A program made the translations under genes and the position numbers. A model generated the notes under the pieces. That model saw only the letters and a program-made list of their open reading frames with translations, was not told the DNA's origin and did no database searches. Shown here one piece after another: positions 63,977-64,000 of a stretch of DNA of 64,000 bases. The stretch's first letter is position 1. Each line of letters starts with the position of its first letter. The DNA comes from Desulfobacteraceae bacterium Eth-SRB2 (lineage in GTDB: Bacteria > Desulfobacterota > Desulfobacteria > Desulfobacterales > UBA11574). The stretch spans positions 186,001 through 250,000 of the forward strand of contig RPGQ01000001.1 of assembly GCA_004193595.1 (NCBI GenBank), given 5' to 3'.

Positions 63977-64000
63977 ATGAAAAGTGTTATGACATTTAAG
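63977..64000 (+). CDS. possible start of a gene cut by the window edge
   Basis: ATG 63977 with AAGGG 7 nt upstream opens the frame MKSVMTFK, which runs off the window. Too short to identify. The preceding 63839-63976 is AT-rich and has no other gene. Confidence 0.35.

Noticed and set aside
1..64000. tRNA or rRNA genes
   Set aside because: No cloverleaf with a GTTCRA-type arm and CCA-end context or rRNA core sequence was recognised by reading; a tRNA scan could still find one that was missed.

Overview
The window is a bacterial chromosome segment with the gene content and style of an anaerobic Desulfobacterota (delta-proteobacterial sulfate-reducer-like) organism. The evidence is the translation/isoprenoid run rpsB-tsf-pyrH-frr-uppS-cdsA-dxr-rseP, a short EF-Ts, several DASS anion transporters and TauE-type exporters, many stand-alone receivers, and abundant small dispersed palindromic repeats. 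The lineage is inferred from this style; no rRNA is present to prove it.

1-18.8 kb is housekeeping: a poly(A) polymerase/CCA-type nucleotidyltransferase (minus strand), then on the plus strand coaE, rho, rpmE, prfA, prmC, rpsB, tsf, pyrH, frr, uppS, cdsA, dxr, rseP, purL and purQ. The gaps hold MITE-like repeats. 19.0-24.9 kb is a minor-pilin operon (FimT/GspH-like, PilW, PilV, PilX, PilY1) that ends in a remnant of a PilB/GspE ATPase gene. 24.9-27.5 kb holds an HTH/Zn-ribbon protein, a YchF-like GTPase and a TauE/SafE exporter.

27.6-31.9 kb is a damaged region. It has a broken, partly duplicated response-regulator gene, a reverse-transcriptase fragment, a truncated LamG protein, and a frameshifted seven-repeat FG-GAP/thrombospondin-3 surface protein behind a candidate cyclic-di-GMP riboswitch.

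32.4-58.4 kb is the most interesting part: four histidine kinases, nine intact receiver proteins without any DNA-binding output domain, two DASS transporters, a TauE exporter, a PEP-synthase-like protein with an unfamiliar C-terminus, a cytidylate-kinase-like protein and a receiver-CBS protein, nearly all on the minus strand. Five operon heads carry the same control region: a sigma-54 promoter (TGGCAY-N5-TTGCW) and, centred 112-114 bp upstream of its -24 end, a perfect dyad TTTACA-N3-TGTAAA flanked by TGTCRGG. A sixth copy in front of the broken duplicate has lost the -12 GC. This predicts one sigma-54 regulon run by an activator not in the window. Two CPA2 antiporters, a PtsN-like IIA and a PII-like protein sit inside this block on their own.

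58.8-63.9 kb is an array of seven small two-gene units on the minus strand (two BrnT pairs, RelE/XRE, HicAB, a nucleotidyltransferase pair, an unknown pair, HigBA). They are separated by eight imperfect palindromes shaped like integron attC sites, so it reads as a toxin-antitoxin cassette array without an integrase in view.
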